From Ancylostoma caninum (lineage: Eukaryota; Nematoda; Chromadorea; Rhabditida; Ancylostomatidae): DNA of 64,000 nucleotides. This document shows, piece by piece, positions 25,601-36,582 of this stretch. A program made the position numbers and the translations under genes. The DNA is taken from positions 310,001-374,000 of the forward strand of contig JBAJFG010000637.1 of the NCBI GenBank assembly GCA_037903475.1, written 5' to 3'. Under the pieces are notes generated by a model, which did not search any database, was not told where the DNA came from, and worked only from the letters and a program-made list of their open reading frames with translations. The number at the start of each line of letters is the position of its first letter. Position 1 is the stretch's first letter.

Positions 25601-28600
25601 TGCAAATTGATGGTGGCACTTCCATGTTTTTATTTCGACAGTCACATTTACTTCTAGGGATTTTACGTGGATGTTCAGACTTTTACCTACCTCTATGAAG
25701 AATATTTATAATTATTCCGAGGTTTTCAACCCGTAAAGCAGCTTTTCCACCCATTTCTACTCTAATAAGCAGCTTTTCCATGTAAAGAATCACATAGATG
25801 ACCCAGAAGACTCCTTGGACCAAAAATAATCATCCTGATTACCATAGTGTTCATATATGGGGGTGGATGACATCACCCTGTGGTAAAAACTGTTGTTCAT
25901 CTATGGACGACGAGTGTTGCAGCTGCGATTGGTGAAAATCCGATAGAGGTTATTGATAAAGTACACGAACCCATTGAAACGCGCTGTAGCGCCAGTGGAA
26001 AGACGCCCATCTTGGACGCAGCACCCGAAACCAAAGAAGTTGGAACAAAGGAATGGGAAAGCTGTTGCTCGCAAGAGCACTGTTCCTCATTTTCAGAACG
26101 CGTGGGAGGAGTCCTACTTGTATGTTACGATCTATACCATTCTGCAAAGTTGTTCTATAAATGTAAACTTAAAAAGCTAGCTAGAAACGGCAGCAAGAAA
26201 AGCAGCGCCTAAAAAATGAATTCTTTGAGGTGAAATCACCATATAGTAAGATTCATTTTTAAAAATCTGACTGACGTTTAATATGAGGCCTAGTTTCTTA
26301 AATTTGTGAGAGTGACCGAGATTTGGGAGACCTCCCGGAGAGAATTTTAGAACGCGATATTGAAACATGCATATTCACGCTTTTTTTATAACAAAAAGTA
26401 TGGATGTCTGATAGCACATATAGTGTAGCAGTTGAAATTATATCTGGACAGAACGCAGAGGAAAAATGTTGCCTGAGCGGTGACTTCGAAGTGCTCTAAG
26501 AATGCCAATTAGAGGTTCTAATATTTTCAGGAACATTTTTTTTCTCACTAGTACTGTGGTCAAAATGATAACAGCGTTTTATTTTCTTCAAATCACACAG
26601 GCTCACATTGAAAACTAAATAAAAAGGTATGGATGTCCGAACAGGAGACAGGGAGGGGGAGAAAAAGAGAAAGAGGTAGAGGGAGAGAGAGAGAGCGAGA
26701 GAGAGAGAGAAAGAGGAAGAGGAAGAGAGCAGTACAGCAGTGTGGGAAAGATAAGAACGGCTGTGTGGTTTTTAATTCCTCGAATATTCGGATTTCCGAG
26801 TTGTTTCTTGAAATACTAATTGATTCAGCTGAATTATTCAGTTTTCATTTTGTTTCAACAACGTATCTAGCAAAAAGCGCTTATCCAAAGTTTCTCTATT
26901 TCCAAATATTGCCTGACAGTCGACAATCGAAAATCGAGAATAAGGAGAAAATTTCGAGGTATATAGAATTCTGTGCAACTACCAAAGTTATTCAGAGGTG
27001 AAAACTGTGAAGAAGGCTTCTCGGTAGGACCTTTGCAGAAACTCTACTTAAAACTCTTACACAGAAACTTTTGCAGGACATTTTTGCCTAGTCAAATTTT
27101 GGAATACAGAAATAGTGTCCAAAAATCTCTTCTCATGGCGACTTTTAAGAGGCTCACTGCCTGTGCTGTGTTTTCGCAATTTTCAGGCACAGAAACCGAC
27201 GAAGGCATAGTCCGCTGTTGTGCCGTGCCGATCTAACAGAACAACAAACGAACGCGGGAACGTTCAGGTTCGGGGCGAGGCGAGGCGAGGAAGCCAGGGA
27301 GGAAACTGAGGAAACAACACCGCGCAGTGCGCAACTGAGCAGCCTTGACGGCTTACGTTGCGACCGCCAGCCAAATATCGCTCCCACCTACCCCCAACCA
27401 CACCACACACGGGCGCGGACGCTGAGGTGGTGCTGGTGGACAAAGCTCGCGGCGCATCGCGTGAGCGAACCGGGTTTCAGCTACTGCTGCTGCGGAAGAA
27501 TCCTCCTAAAATACGGATGAGAACGTTGTCAGGAGATAATTAAGGGCAAACGTGCAGCAAGGACATAGATCAGAGCGCAGAAGCTCAACAAACCCAGCAG
27601 AGCTACAGTTTGGTACTTTTAGACAAGGATCATAAGTTTAAATACTGTAGTAGGCAAATGGTTGACAATCAACGATCCGTACAGTGTTGTAAGCAATTTA
27701 CATATTGATAGTGACGCGATTTCATCACGCATGAACGTAGCAATGCGATTTGAAAAGAATTGGATCGAATAGCGTAAGCTTGCCTCAGCCACTTTTTAAA
27801 GTGCATGCAAAAATCGTTTCTGTTTCTCACAAAGGTTTCCAGGAAATTAGATACAGATCGAAATGTTCCACAGAAAAATCGTGCTCGACTCATTGGCAAA
27901 ATAATCACTAAGAATTGCACTATCAGCTCCAGTCTTACAGCATTCGGGGTCAGGACCTTCGCTTCGACGGAAAATTATTTCCAAAAAGAATAAGAGACGA
28001 TTTTTTCACAATACAAGATGTGATAAGAGTTTTAGAATTACTTTATTAACCGAACTACTATTATTAGACATTATATCACTAATTATACCATTATATTACC
28101 AAACAAACTAAATGAAATAAACCGCCATTACTGCATTAATCGAAACCGAACAGCACCAAATATTACTAAATTTTGGAGAATAAGAATTTGGAACAAAAAC
28201 AGCTCCCAATTTTCTTTACTACCAAAGATATAACCCTTTGCAAATCTTTAAAATCATTCTTTAATATTCATATTTACTACTGGTACCACTTTCCAGAAAT
28301 TATCAAGGAAAATCTTTCGTTAAATCTTCCACATTACCGCTCCCAGAATATAATGAAGATTACTGTGGGTTGGTGTAAGCATACGTATGAGCGATACTAC
28401 CGAAAAATGTGAACATAAAATTGAGGCACGGTGTGAAAACCCCCGTACTTTCTCTTTGTCTTGTTCCGAAGTGAATTCCAGAAAGGATTGTTACATTTTT
28501 TTTGTTACACAAGGGTTAAATTTGAACATCAAGCCAAACACGATTGTAATTAAGGGTCTTTACCAACTTGTTCTGGGTATGCTCGTGATTTTTGTGAGAA

Positions 28601-29938
28601 ATAAAGCCCACATTCAGGCCTCTGAAGACTATTTGATGTTGAAAGGTGAGGCCAAATAAAAGGTGTATAAGAACTTGTGAGGCAGAGTAGTATGAGATGA
28701 AAAAATGAGAATTTTTATTCATCACGATGAAATCTCCAGAAAGTTCTGTGAGGTGTCTCTAATCGACTATTCAGAACAAATTCTTGGCTAAAAGCACAAA
28801 TTATAAAGTCGAAAAACCACGCTTTTATAGAACTTAATACTTTTATGCTGTTCCAACTTTTGAATAACTCATAAGTTAAACCAAATTCACCACAGTTTCG
28901 CATTGTATGATATTCGAGAAAGCGACGAAGGTTCAGTAATAGAAGCGGCTCAACGAGATCTCCTCTGGAGGGTCGTACGAATGCCGGCAGCTCGGCCAGG
29001 GTGAATGAGGAACGAGGAGAGGCCGCGACGGCAAGCGCCTCCTCATCAGCATGATAGGCTTAATTACATCTGTGCTGGCCAAGCTGATAACCAAGTCCGG
29101 CATGGATGGATGGGGTGTGCAGCGGCGGAGTGCTGATGTCCTAGCAGTGCGTAATCGTTGCCCGAAGGGACACTTATGAAACTTAGTGAGTCACTTAATG
29201 AACGGACGAAGTTATGCTGCCGCTGATTTTTAGGAAATTTAGAAAGATGGGGTCTATTGTTAAATATCAACTCAATGGTGGGTTTCTAAGAAAATAAAAG
29301 AAAAGAAAATTAAGAAAGTTCTATAACCATAGATATAGTTAACGAATACTCAATTTTAGAGAAATATTGCAGAGATAGACTCGCAGAATATCGTTGAAGC
29401 ACAATTCCAGAATAGCAATTCCTTGCATACCTATTGTAATGCGAGGATTTTGAAATCATAAAGCTACAAGGCATACTTAGGAACAGCATCAGATCTATTC
29501 TGATTCAAAAATTCGATCTCGAATGAGCTTAGAATTTGGATGCTCCAAATAGAGAGAGCAAAATAGTTTTCGAGGAATGGTAATAAGAAATCTGGAACCT
29601 TCTCTTTTTCGAACAATCGTAGATACTTGTTTAATCCTAAGTATAGTACAGGGTAATGAAAGTGAAGCCAGGATGGACTCAAGGTCAGAATAGCAAGCAA
29701 GCCGGCAGAATATTCCATTAAAAAAACCATGTTCAACTGTAACAACTGGGAAAAGAAAATAAAAACGGCCCCAGGACCTGCCTGTTGCAAGTCCGTAAAA
29801 TTCAAGAAATGATGAAACTTTCATTTGTTCACATTTATTCACACTCCACTGCGAAGTTGTCGGCCGAAACCACAAGCGAAGCCGCTCCTACATATAATCA
29901 GAGGGCCATAGCTCAAAATATTTTATTCTAAAAAAATT
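25601..29938. other. Gene-poor region left of the PLE insertion
   Basis: No supported gene. It contains the GA-rich microsatellite at 26647-26729 and GC-rich blocks at about 27190-27480 and 28920-29170. The latter includes TGATAGGCTTAATTACATCT, a GATA plus homeodomain-like arrangement. A 110-codon open frame at 25880-26212 has no recognisable domain or splice context. Confidence 0.35.
26647..26729 (+). repeat. GA-rich microsatellite
   Basis: An 83-bp almost pure purine tract (GA/GGA/GAA repeats) on the plus strand. Confidence 0.9.
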
Positions 29939-29949
29939 ATCTTGCGTAT
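29939..29949 (+). repeat. Target-site duplication, left copy
   Basis: ATCTTGCGTAT here matches ATCTTGCGTAT at 36583-36593. Nine bases (CTTGCGTAT) are certain; the leading AT on the right could belong to the element end. The pair brackets the whole 30-36 kb PLE array, showing that it arrived as one insertion. Confidence 0.85.
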
Positions 29950-30040
29950 CCCAAGTCCGGTCTTCTTTAAACCTCGGCATAATATTCTAATATTTGTATG
30001 CTTCTGTTAGCGACGCACGAGGTTGTCAAACTTCTTTATT

Positions 30041-30076
30041 GGCCGACGTTTCGGCGACTTCGCCTTCGTCAGAGCC
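30041..30076 (-). ncRNA. Hammerhead ribozyme in PLE pseudo-LTR (unit 1)
   Basis: On the minus strand: AGGCT stem I, CTGACGA, extra A, stem II GGCG/CGCC with an AAGT loop, GAAA, palindromic ACGT, triplet GTC, then GGCC closing stem I, followed by AATAAA. Predicted cleavage lies between 30045 and 30044. Hammerheads with very short stem III that act as dimers are known in PLEs. Confidence 0.75.
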
Positions 30077-30288
30077 TGAAAGAGTCGAGTCGATCCGTTA
30101 AAGTACTCGGACAAACACCTCCTCAATCCAACTTCGATCCAGATTATACCCGAGAATCACGAATAACCCCAGCGGTAACCCACTCACCTCTTCACAAGTC
30201 CGCCAACCGGGTGATGTTTTGGACGACCGGCCGAACACGCAGAACTTGGAAACAGTATGAGACGTTCTGCCATTAGTCATATCTCGCG

Positions 30289-32979
30289 TCAGATCTTACA
30301 CAGTGCGAGATATGGATAGAGCTCACTGGTGATGGTGGGGCACTCCTCTTTGCGGTTCATTCTCGGGTTTTTGGCATGAATCCAAAAGGCCTCGAGCGTC
30401 TTGCGTGCTGATATCTCAGTTTCAAGTGCAAGAATCGTTGCTTCTACTTCGTAATCGACGCCGTCATGCACTCGCATTCGATGAGCACCCAAAGGGTTAG
30501 ACGAGCGAGAACTTAGTTTCCCTTCAAGATGCTCTTTAATTCTAACGCAGAGTGGCCGTGCAGTTTCACCAATGTATTCGTCCCCGCAGACTCTGCACTT
30601 GATCATGTACACAGTACAAGATTTCATGCAATCACCCTCTGTGCCAAATGGACAAATGACACAGTCGGGCGTTACGCAGAGGCGGTCGTATAAGCGGTTT
30701 CGAACCAATTGGTGTTTCAGATTGTTTGGTGGAATTTCAGTGATCGTCACCAAACTTTCCAGACCTGCTCTCCTCAGACAGAGTCGCGTGGCTCTGCTAA
30801 CATCATCGGAGATGAACGGCATGCAAAACTGGATTGTATTGGATATATTGGCATGTTCTTCTCGCGTTTGTTTGTTGCGCCGCCAACCATAGGATCCTCT
30901 GAGGGCATAACCGTTAGAAATGGCGATATCTTGAGCCAAGTGGAGCGATTCACGCTTCTCTTCCCTCCCTGAACAGACCTTTGCTGCTGTCTTGAACATG
31001 TTGCCAACAACCGATCTCTTCGTCTGTTTAGGGTGGGCAGAGAGGTTGTGAACAATAATGTTCTTGTTACTTGGTTTGCGATACCATTTTGTTCGTAGAG
31101 TACCCCCAGAAATGTGGACCTGCACGTTTAAGAATGGGAGCCAGTCTTGTTTTGGTGTTTCTCTAGTTAGCTTTATGTGCTCCGATTGTTCGTTCAACAG
31201 TTCAAAAAATCTGTCCATCTCATTTTGAGTGGAACAGATGATGAAGCAGTCGTCGATATACCTACAATACAAGAGCGGGCGCGATTCTAAGACAGGAGAC
31301 TCGATTTTTGCCATAAAAGCTATGGCAAGTACTGGTGCGAGGCGTTGTCCCATGGCTAATCCCCTATTTTGCGCGAAGTATTTACCAGACCATCTAAAAG
31401 TTGTGCAGCTGAGACACTCCTTGAGAAGTGTCATAATGTGCGCTATTGACAAACCATGCATTTTGATGGTTCCTTGGTGTTCGTTGAGAAGTTCAAACAC
31501 CGCTTGCATGGCTGAGTCATTCGATACGTTGGTATAAAGTGCGTTAACATCGAATGACTCCATCACACAGTTGTTATCGAAGCGTGCATTACGTAGATGA
31601 TCCAGAAACATGGTTGTGTTTTTTAGGTGAGCCGGAACGTAATTGAGTAATTGCACCAGAATAATATTCAAGAACCATGAAATTCTGTCAGTAGGACCGC
31701 CGACGCAGCTTATGATTGGTCGTACTTTGTATACAGATGGATCAGTAGAGACCAGATCATTAGCAGATAGTTTATGCGTCTTTACAAGTAAGTAGAGAAC
31801 GGGACAGACTGGCATTCCCACTTTTAAACGGCTAATGAATGGTAGACGTAGATTGGCTGCTTTCGCAACTTTAACCCAAGTCTTGTTCAGCTTTCGTGAT
31901 TGCGAGAGGAATTCCTGTGAAGATGACGGGCGATATAAAGTGGTGTCTCCTAGGTGTTGTTCAGTTATCGCCTGGTCTAGTGATTTTGGAATCACAACGA
32001 AATCCCCTCCTTTGTCGCTCACAGATAACCGTATTGACTGAGATCTTATCAAGTCTCGTATCTCATTCATACCACATTTTTGTGCAGCAGTGAGATTGGA
32101 GCGGTGTCTTTCTTTGCTGAAGCGACTAAGAATGTTAAAAAGGTCATTTGCAAACAAACGGAATTTACTATCAACAGTATCACAAGGCTCTTGACGTTTG
32201 TAAAACGTCTTAGGGAAAGGTGGAGCAGGAATAGAGCTTGTGCTTTGTTGCGCAGACATGCCAATACTATCGAGTTTCGCTTTGAGACGGAGTCGATCTT
32301 GAAGTGCCTGGAGATTGCCAACAATTTTGCGGAAAACTGAGTTAGAGATAGGCTGTGATGGTGAGAAACTCGGGCCCAACTCTAATACTTCGCGCGCATT
32401 CGGAGAAAGTGTGAGACCACCAATCACAGTTACTCTAGATACTTCTGGCACGTACTGTTCGACAGGTGTTTTGTGACCACCGTGACGCTGAACAGAGGTG
32501 GACATGGGTTGCCGTGAGAGGTGATTACGTGATTCACAGAGCAGAACCTCGAACTTTCTTTGTAAGATCGATTTGGTATTAGTCCGAATACAATCACAAA
32601 TCGACTTCGACCCACCCACTATTCTCCTCCAAAGGCGAGCGTCCACATATCGAGCGCAGTTTTGTTCCTTCGCTACGCATTTTGTCAGCTGCGAGAACAT
32701 TTGATCTTGCTTGTTCCGGATTGACATGCGTAAGATCTTCAGTTCAACTGCCAGTACTTGTGGACTGTCTTCGGCTTGGCCGCACACTTCATGGAGTTTT
32801 CGGTTTCTGATGAAGTTCGGTATAACTCGATGTCGTAGGCAGCGTTGGAGGAAGTGGAGCGACTGCCGAGCCATGACGATCTTCTGTCGTAACGACAGTG
32901 CTTCTTTCACGAGCCGGAAGTGAATCGCTGGCACTTCGCGTATCAGATCCCAAGTCCGGTCTTCTTTAAACCTCGGCAT
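30289..32979 (-). CDS. Penelope-like element polyprotein: reverse transcriptase plus GIY-YIG endonuclease (copy A, intact)
   Basis: An uninterrupted 896-residue frame ends in TGA. The N-terminal 250 residues are basic and helical. The reverse transcriptase lies at about 300-650: VLYLLVKTHK (395-404) and KVRPIISCVGG, motif A ESFDVNALYTN (474-484), motif B GLAMGQRLAPV (540-550), the catalytic YIDD (574-577) and LPFLNVQVH (614-622). A Cys-rich linker (768-788) precedes the GIY-YIG domain: VYM at 790-792, YIG at 802-804, Arg808 and Arg813. This order is diagnostic of endonuclease-bearing Penelope-like elements, which prime reverse transcription from a chromosomal nick. All key residues are present, so the protein could be active. 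The ATG is 14 bp downstream of the conserved pseudo-LTR segment, and the same ATG begins copy B. Membership of the nematode Nematis branch is likely but untested. Confidence 0.95.
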   Translation of the reverse strand: MPRFKEDRTWDLIREVPAIHFRLVKEALSLRQKIVMARQSLHFLQRCLRHRVIPNFIRNRKLHEVCGQAEDSPQVLAVELKILRMSIRNKQDQMFSQLTKCVAKEQNCARYVDARLWRRIVGGSKSICDCIRTNTKSILQRKFEVLLCESRNHLSRQPMSTSVQRHGGHKTPVEQYVPEVSRVTVIGGLTLSPNAREVLELGPSFSPSQPISNSVFRKIVGNLQALQDRLRLKAKLDSIGMSAQQSTSSIPAPPFPKTFYKRQEPCDTVDSKFRLFANDLFNILSRFSKERHRSNLTAAQKCGMNEIRDLIRSQSIRLSVSDKGGDFVVIPKSLDQAITEQHLGDTTLYRPSSSQEFLSQSRKLNKTWVKVAKAANLRLPFISRLKVGMPVCPVLYLLVKTHKLSANDLVSTDPSVYKVRPIISCVGGPTDRISWFLNIILVQLLNYVPAHLKNTTMFLDHLRNARFDNNCVMESFDVNALYTNVSNDSAMQAVFELLNEHQGTIKMHGLSIAHIMTLLKECLSCTTFRWSGKYFAQNRGLAMGQRLAPVLAIAFMAKIESPVLESRPLLYCRYIDDCFIICSTQNEMDRFFELLNEQSEHIKLTRETPKQDWLPFLNVQVHISGGTLRTKWYRKPSNKNIIVHNLSAHPKQTKRSVVGNMFKTAAKVCSGREEKRESLHLAQDIAISNGYALRGSYGWRRNKQTREEHANISNTIQFCMPFISDDVSRATRLCLRRAGLESLVTITEIPPNNLKHQLVRNRLYDRLCVTPDCVICPFGTEGDCMKSCTVYMIKCRVCGDEYIGETARPLCVRIKEHLEGKLSSRSSNPLGAHRMRVHDGVDYEVEATILALETEISARKTLEAFWIHAKNPRMNRKEECPTITSELYPYLALCKI

Positions 32980-33287
32980 AATATTCTAATATTTGTATGC
33001 TTCTGTTAGCGACGCACGAGGTTGTCAAACTTCTTTATTGGCCGACGTTTCGGCGACTTCGCCTTCGTCAGAGCCTGAAAGAGTCGAGTCGATCCGTTAA
33101 AGTACTCGGACAAACACCTCCTCAATCCAACTTCGATCCAGATTATACCCGAGAATCACGAATAACCCCAGCGGTAACCCACTCACCTCTTCACAAGTCC
33201 GCCAACCGGGTGATGTTTTGGACGACCGGCCGAACACGCAGAACTTGGAAACAGTATGAGACGTTCTGCCATTAGTCATATCTCGCG
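32980..33287 (-). repeat. Internal PLE pseudo-LTR (between copy A and fragment A')
   Basis: The sequence is identical by eye to 29981-30288, offset by 2999 bp. It links the 3' end of one unit (fragment A') to the start codon of the next (copy A), which is the head-to-tail junction of the array. Confidence 0.9.
33040..33075 (-). ncRNA. Hammerhead ribozyme in PLE pseudo-LTR (unit 2)
   Basis: Same sequence and fold as at 30041-30076, 2999 bp away. The two cleavage sites would release a monomer of exactly one unit from a transcript of the tandem. Confidence 0.75.
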
Positions 33288-33654
33288 TCAGATCTTACAC
33301 AGTGCGAGATATGGATAGAGCTCACTGGTGATGGTGGGGCACTCCTCTTTGCGGTTCATTCTCGGGTTTTTGGCATGAATCCAAAAGGCCTCGAGCGTCT
33401 TGCGTGCTGATATCTCAGTTTCAAGTGCAAGAATCGTTGCTTCTACTTCGTAATCGACGCCGTCATGCACTCGCATTCGATGAGCACCCAAAGGGTTAGA
33501 CGAGCGAGAACTTAGTTTCCCTTCAAGATGCTCTTTAATTCTAACGCAGAGTGGCCGTGCAGTTTCACCAATGTATTCGTCCCCGCAGACTCTGCACTTG
33601 ATCATGTACACAGTACAAGATTTCATGCAATCACCCTCTGTGCCAAATGGACAA
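33288..33654 (-). pseudogene. PLE ORF 3' fragment A' (GIY-YIG endonuclease domain only)
   Basis: The fragment matches the last 122 or so residues of copy A without visible change. It begins inside the Cys-rich linker at the inversion junction, and the first Met gives a 112-residue frame (MKSCTVYMIKCRVCGDEYIG and onward) with the full endonuclease domain. It is a 5'-truncated unit. Expression is unlikely, as it has no start context of its own. Confidence 0.9.
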
Positions 33655-33657
33655 TAT

Positions 33658-36285
33658 TAGAATATTATGCCGAGGTTTAAAGAAGACCGGACTTGGGATC
33701 TGATACGCGAAGTGCCAGCGATTCACTTCCGGCTCGTGAAAGAAGCACTGTCGTTACGACAGAAGATCGTCATGGCTCGGCAGTCGCTCCACTTCCTCCA
33801 ACGCTGCCTACGACATCGAGTTATACCGAACTTCATCAGAAACCGAAAACTCCATGAAGTGTGCGGCCAAGCCGAAGACAGTCCACAAGTACTGGCAGTT
33901 GAACTGAAGATCTTACGCATGTCAATCCGGAACAAGCAAGATCAAATGTTCTCGCAGCTGACAAAATGCGTAGCGAAGGAACAAAACTGCGCTCGATATG
34001 TGGACGCTCGCCTTTGGAGGAGAATAGTGGGTGGGTCGAAGTCGATTTGTGATTGTATTCGGACTAATACCAAATCGATCTTACAAAGAAAGTTCGAGGT
34101 TCTGCTCTGTGAATCACGTAATCACCTCTCACGGCAACCCATGTCCACCTCTGTTCAGCGTCACGGTGGTCACAAAACACCTGTCGAACAGTACGTGCCA
34201 GAAGTATCTAGAGTAACTGTGGTCTCACACTTTCTCCGAATGCGCGCGAAGTATTAGAGTTGGGCCCGAGTTTCTCACCATCACAGCCTATCTCTAACTC
34301 AGTTTTCCGCAAAATTGTTGGCAATCTCCAGGCACTTCAAGATCGACTCCGTCTCAAAGCGAAACTCGATAGTATTGGCATGTCTGCGCAACAAAGCACA
34401 AGCTCTATTCCTGCTCCACCTTTCCCTAAGACGTTTTACAAACGTCAAGAGCCTTGTGATACTGTTGATAGTAAATTCCGTTTGTTTGCAAATGACCTTT
34501 TTAACATTCTTAGTCGCTTCAGCAAAGAAAGACACCGCTCCAATCTCACTGCTGCACAAAAATGTGGTATGAATGAGATACGAGACTTGATAAGATCTCA
34601 GTCAATACGGTTATCTGTGAGCGACAAAGGAGGGGATTTCGTTGTGATTCCAAAATCACTAGACCAGGCGATAACTGAACAACACCTAGGAGACACCACT
34701 TTATATCGCCCGTCATCTTCACAGGAATTCCTCTCGCAATCACGAAAGCTGAACAAGACTTGGGTTAAAGTTGCGAAAGCAGCCAATCTACGTCTACCAT
34801 TCATTAGCCGTTTAAAAGTGGGAATGCCAGTCTGTCCCGTTCTCTACTTACTTGTAAAGACGCATAAACTATCTGCTAATGATCTGGTCTCTACTGATCC
34901 ATCTGTATACAAAGTACGACCAATCATAAGCTGCGTCGGCGGTCCTACTGACAGAATTTCATGGTTCTTGAATATTATTCTGGTGCAATTACTCAATTAC
35001 GTTCCGGCTCACCTAAAAAACACAACCATGTTTCTGGATCATCTACGTAATGCACGCTTCGATAACAACTGTGTGATGGAGTCATTCGATGTTAACGCAC
35101 TTTATACCAACGTATCGAATGACTCAGCCATGCAAGCGGTGTTTGAACTTCTCAACGAACACCAAGGAACCATCAAAATGCATGGTTTGTCAATAGCGCA
35201 CATTATGACACTTCTCAAGGAGTGTCTCAGCTGCACAACTTTTAGATGGTCTGGTAAATACTTCGCGCAAAATAGGGGATTAGCCATGGGACAACGCCTC
35301 GCACCAGTACTTGCCATAGCTTTTATGGCAAAAATCGAGTCTCCTGTCTTAGAATCGCGCCCGCTCTTGTATTGTAGGTATATCGACGACTGCTTCATCA
35401 TCTGTTCCACTCAAAATGAGATGGACAGATTTTTTGAACTGTTGAACGAACAATCGGAGCACATAAAGCTAACTAGAGAAACACCAAAACAAGACTGGCT
35501 CCCATTCTTAAACGTGCAGGTCCACATTTCTGGGGGTACTCTACGAACAAAATGGTATCGCAAACCAAGTAACAAGAACATTATTGTTCACAACCTCTCT
35601 GCCCACCCTAAACAGACGAAGAGATCGGTTGTTGGCAACATGTTCAAGACAGCAGCAAAGGTCTGTTCAGGGAGGGAAGAGAAGCGTGAATCGCTCCACT
35701 TGGCTCAAGATATCGCCATTTCTAACGGTTATGCCCTCAGAGGATCCTATGGTTGGCGGCGCAACAAACAAACGCGAGAAGAACATGCCAATATATCCAA
35801 TACAATCCAGTTTTGCATGCCGTTCATCTCCGATGATGTTAGCAGAGCCACGCGACTCTGTCTGAGGAGAGCAGGTCTGGAAAGTTTGGTGACGATCACT
35901 GAAATTCCACCAAACAATCTGAAACACCAATTGGTTCGAAACCGCTTATACGACCGCCTCTGCGTAACGCCCGACTGTGTCATTTGTCCATTTGGCACAG
36001 AGGGTGATTGCATGAAATCTTGTACTGTGTACATGATCAAGTGCAGAGTCTGCGGGGACGAATACGCTCGTCTAACATCTTTTGGGTACTCATCGAATGC
36101 GAGTGCATGACGGCGTCGATTACGAAGTAGAAGCAACGATTCTTGCACTTGAAACTGAGATATCAGCACGCAAGACGCTCGAGGCCTTTTGGATTCATGC
36201 CAAAAACCCGAGAATGAACCGCAAAGAGGAGTGCCCCACCATCACCAGTGAGCTCTATCCATATCTCGCACTGTGTAAGATCTGA
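33658..36285 (+). pseudogene. PLE ORF copy B, broken by two deletions
   Basis: This copy runs on the plus strand, head-to-head with the units on its left. The frame starts at the same ATG (33667). A 7-bp deletion near 34223 (GTGATTGGTGGTCTC became GTGGTCTC) stops the frame at 34257. The frame reopens at 34260 and keeps the reverse transcriptase with YIDD, until a deletion of about 67 bp near 36066, right after GACGAATAC. That deletion removes YIG and the catalytic Arg of the endonuclease, and small changes follow (CTAACATCTTTTGGGT for CTAACCCTTTGGGT). The remaining 3' sequence, to the TGA at 36283-36285, matches copy A. Copy B cannot make an active protein. Confidence 0.92.
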
Positions 36286-36582
36286 CGCGAGATATGACTA
36301 ATGGCAGAACGTCTCATACTGTTTCCAAGTTCTGCGTGTTCGGCCGGTCGTCCAAAACATCACCCGGTTGGCGGACTTGTGAAGAGGTGAGTGGGTTACC
36401 GCTGGGGTTATTCGTGATTCTCGGGTATAATCTGGATCGAAGTTGGATTGAGGAGGTGTTTGTCCGAGTACTTTAACGGATCGACTCGACTCTTTCAGGC
36501 TCTGACGAAGGCGAAGTCGCCGAAACGTCGGCCAATAAAGAAGTTTGACAACCTCGTGCGTCGCTAACAGAAGCATACAAAT
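36286..36582 (+). repeat. Right terminal PLE pseudo-LTR
   Basis: Reverse complement of the units at 29980-30288 and 32980-33287. It ends at ACAAAT/ATAT, where it meets the right target-site duplication. Unlike the left end it does not run on into the ORF start. Confidence 0.9.
36497..36539 (+). ncRNA. Hammerhead ribozyme in PLE pseudo-LTR (unit 3)
   Basis: Stem I strand AGGCT (36497-36501), CTGACGA (36502-36508), extra A, stem II GGCG-AAGT-CGCC (36510-36521), GAAA (36522-36525), CGTC (36526-36529), GGCC (36530-36533), AATAAA (36534-36539). Predicted cleavage after 36529. Confidence 0.75.

Larger units (their letters stand above)
29950..36582. mobile_element. Composite Penelope-like retroelement (PLE) insertion, head-to-head array
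   Basis: Reading left to right: a pseudo-LTR (minus orientation, 29950-30288), full ORF copy A (-, 30289-32979), a second pseudo-LTR (32980-33287), a 3' ORF fragment A' (-, 33288-33654), an abrupt inversion point near 33655, ORF copy B (+, 33667-36285, broken) and a third pseudo-LTR (36286-36582). Positions in the first two units correspond at an offset of 2999 bp, so they form a head-to-tail tandem. The left end stops about 36 bp inside the next ORF start (CCCAAGTCCGGTCTTCTTTA is the complement of the ORF 5' end). Tandem and inverted partial units with pseudo-LTRs are typical of PLEs. I see no base differences between repeated pseudo-LTRs, so the insertion looks recent. Confidence 0.93.

Noticed and set aside
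25880..26212. 110-codon plus frame
   Set aside because: Composition is unremarkable, no domain, and it lies among repeats in a gene-poor region.
30572..36169. Many open frames of 60-140 codons on the opposite strand or other frames of the PLE
   Set aside because: They mirror the reverse transcriptase ORF in shadow frames and recur identically in each unit; none shows a domain.
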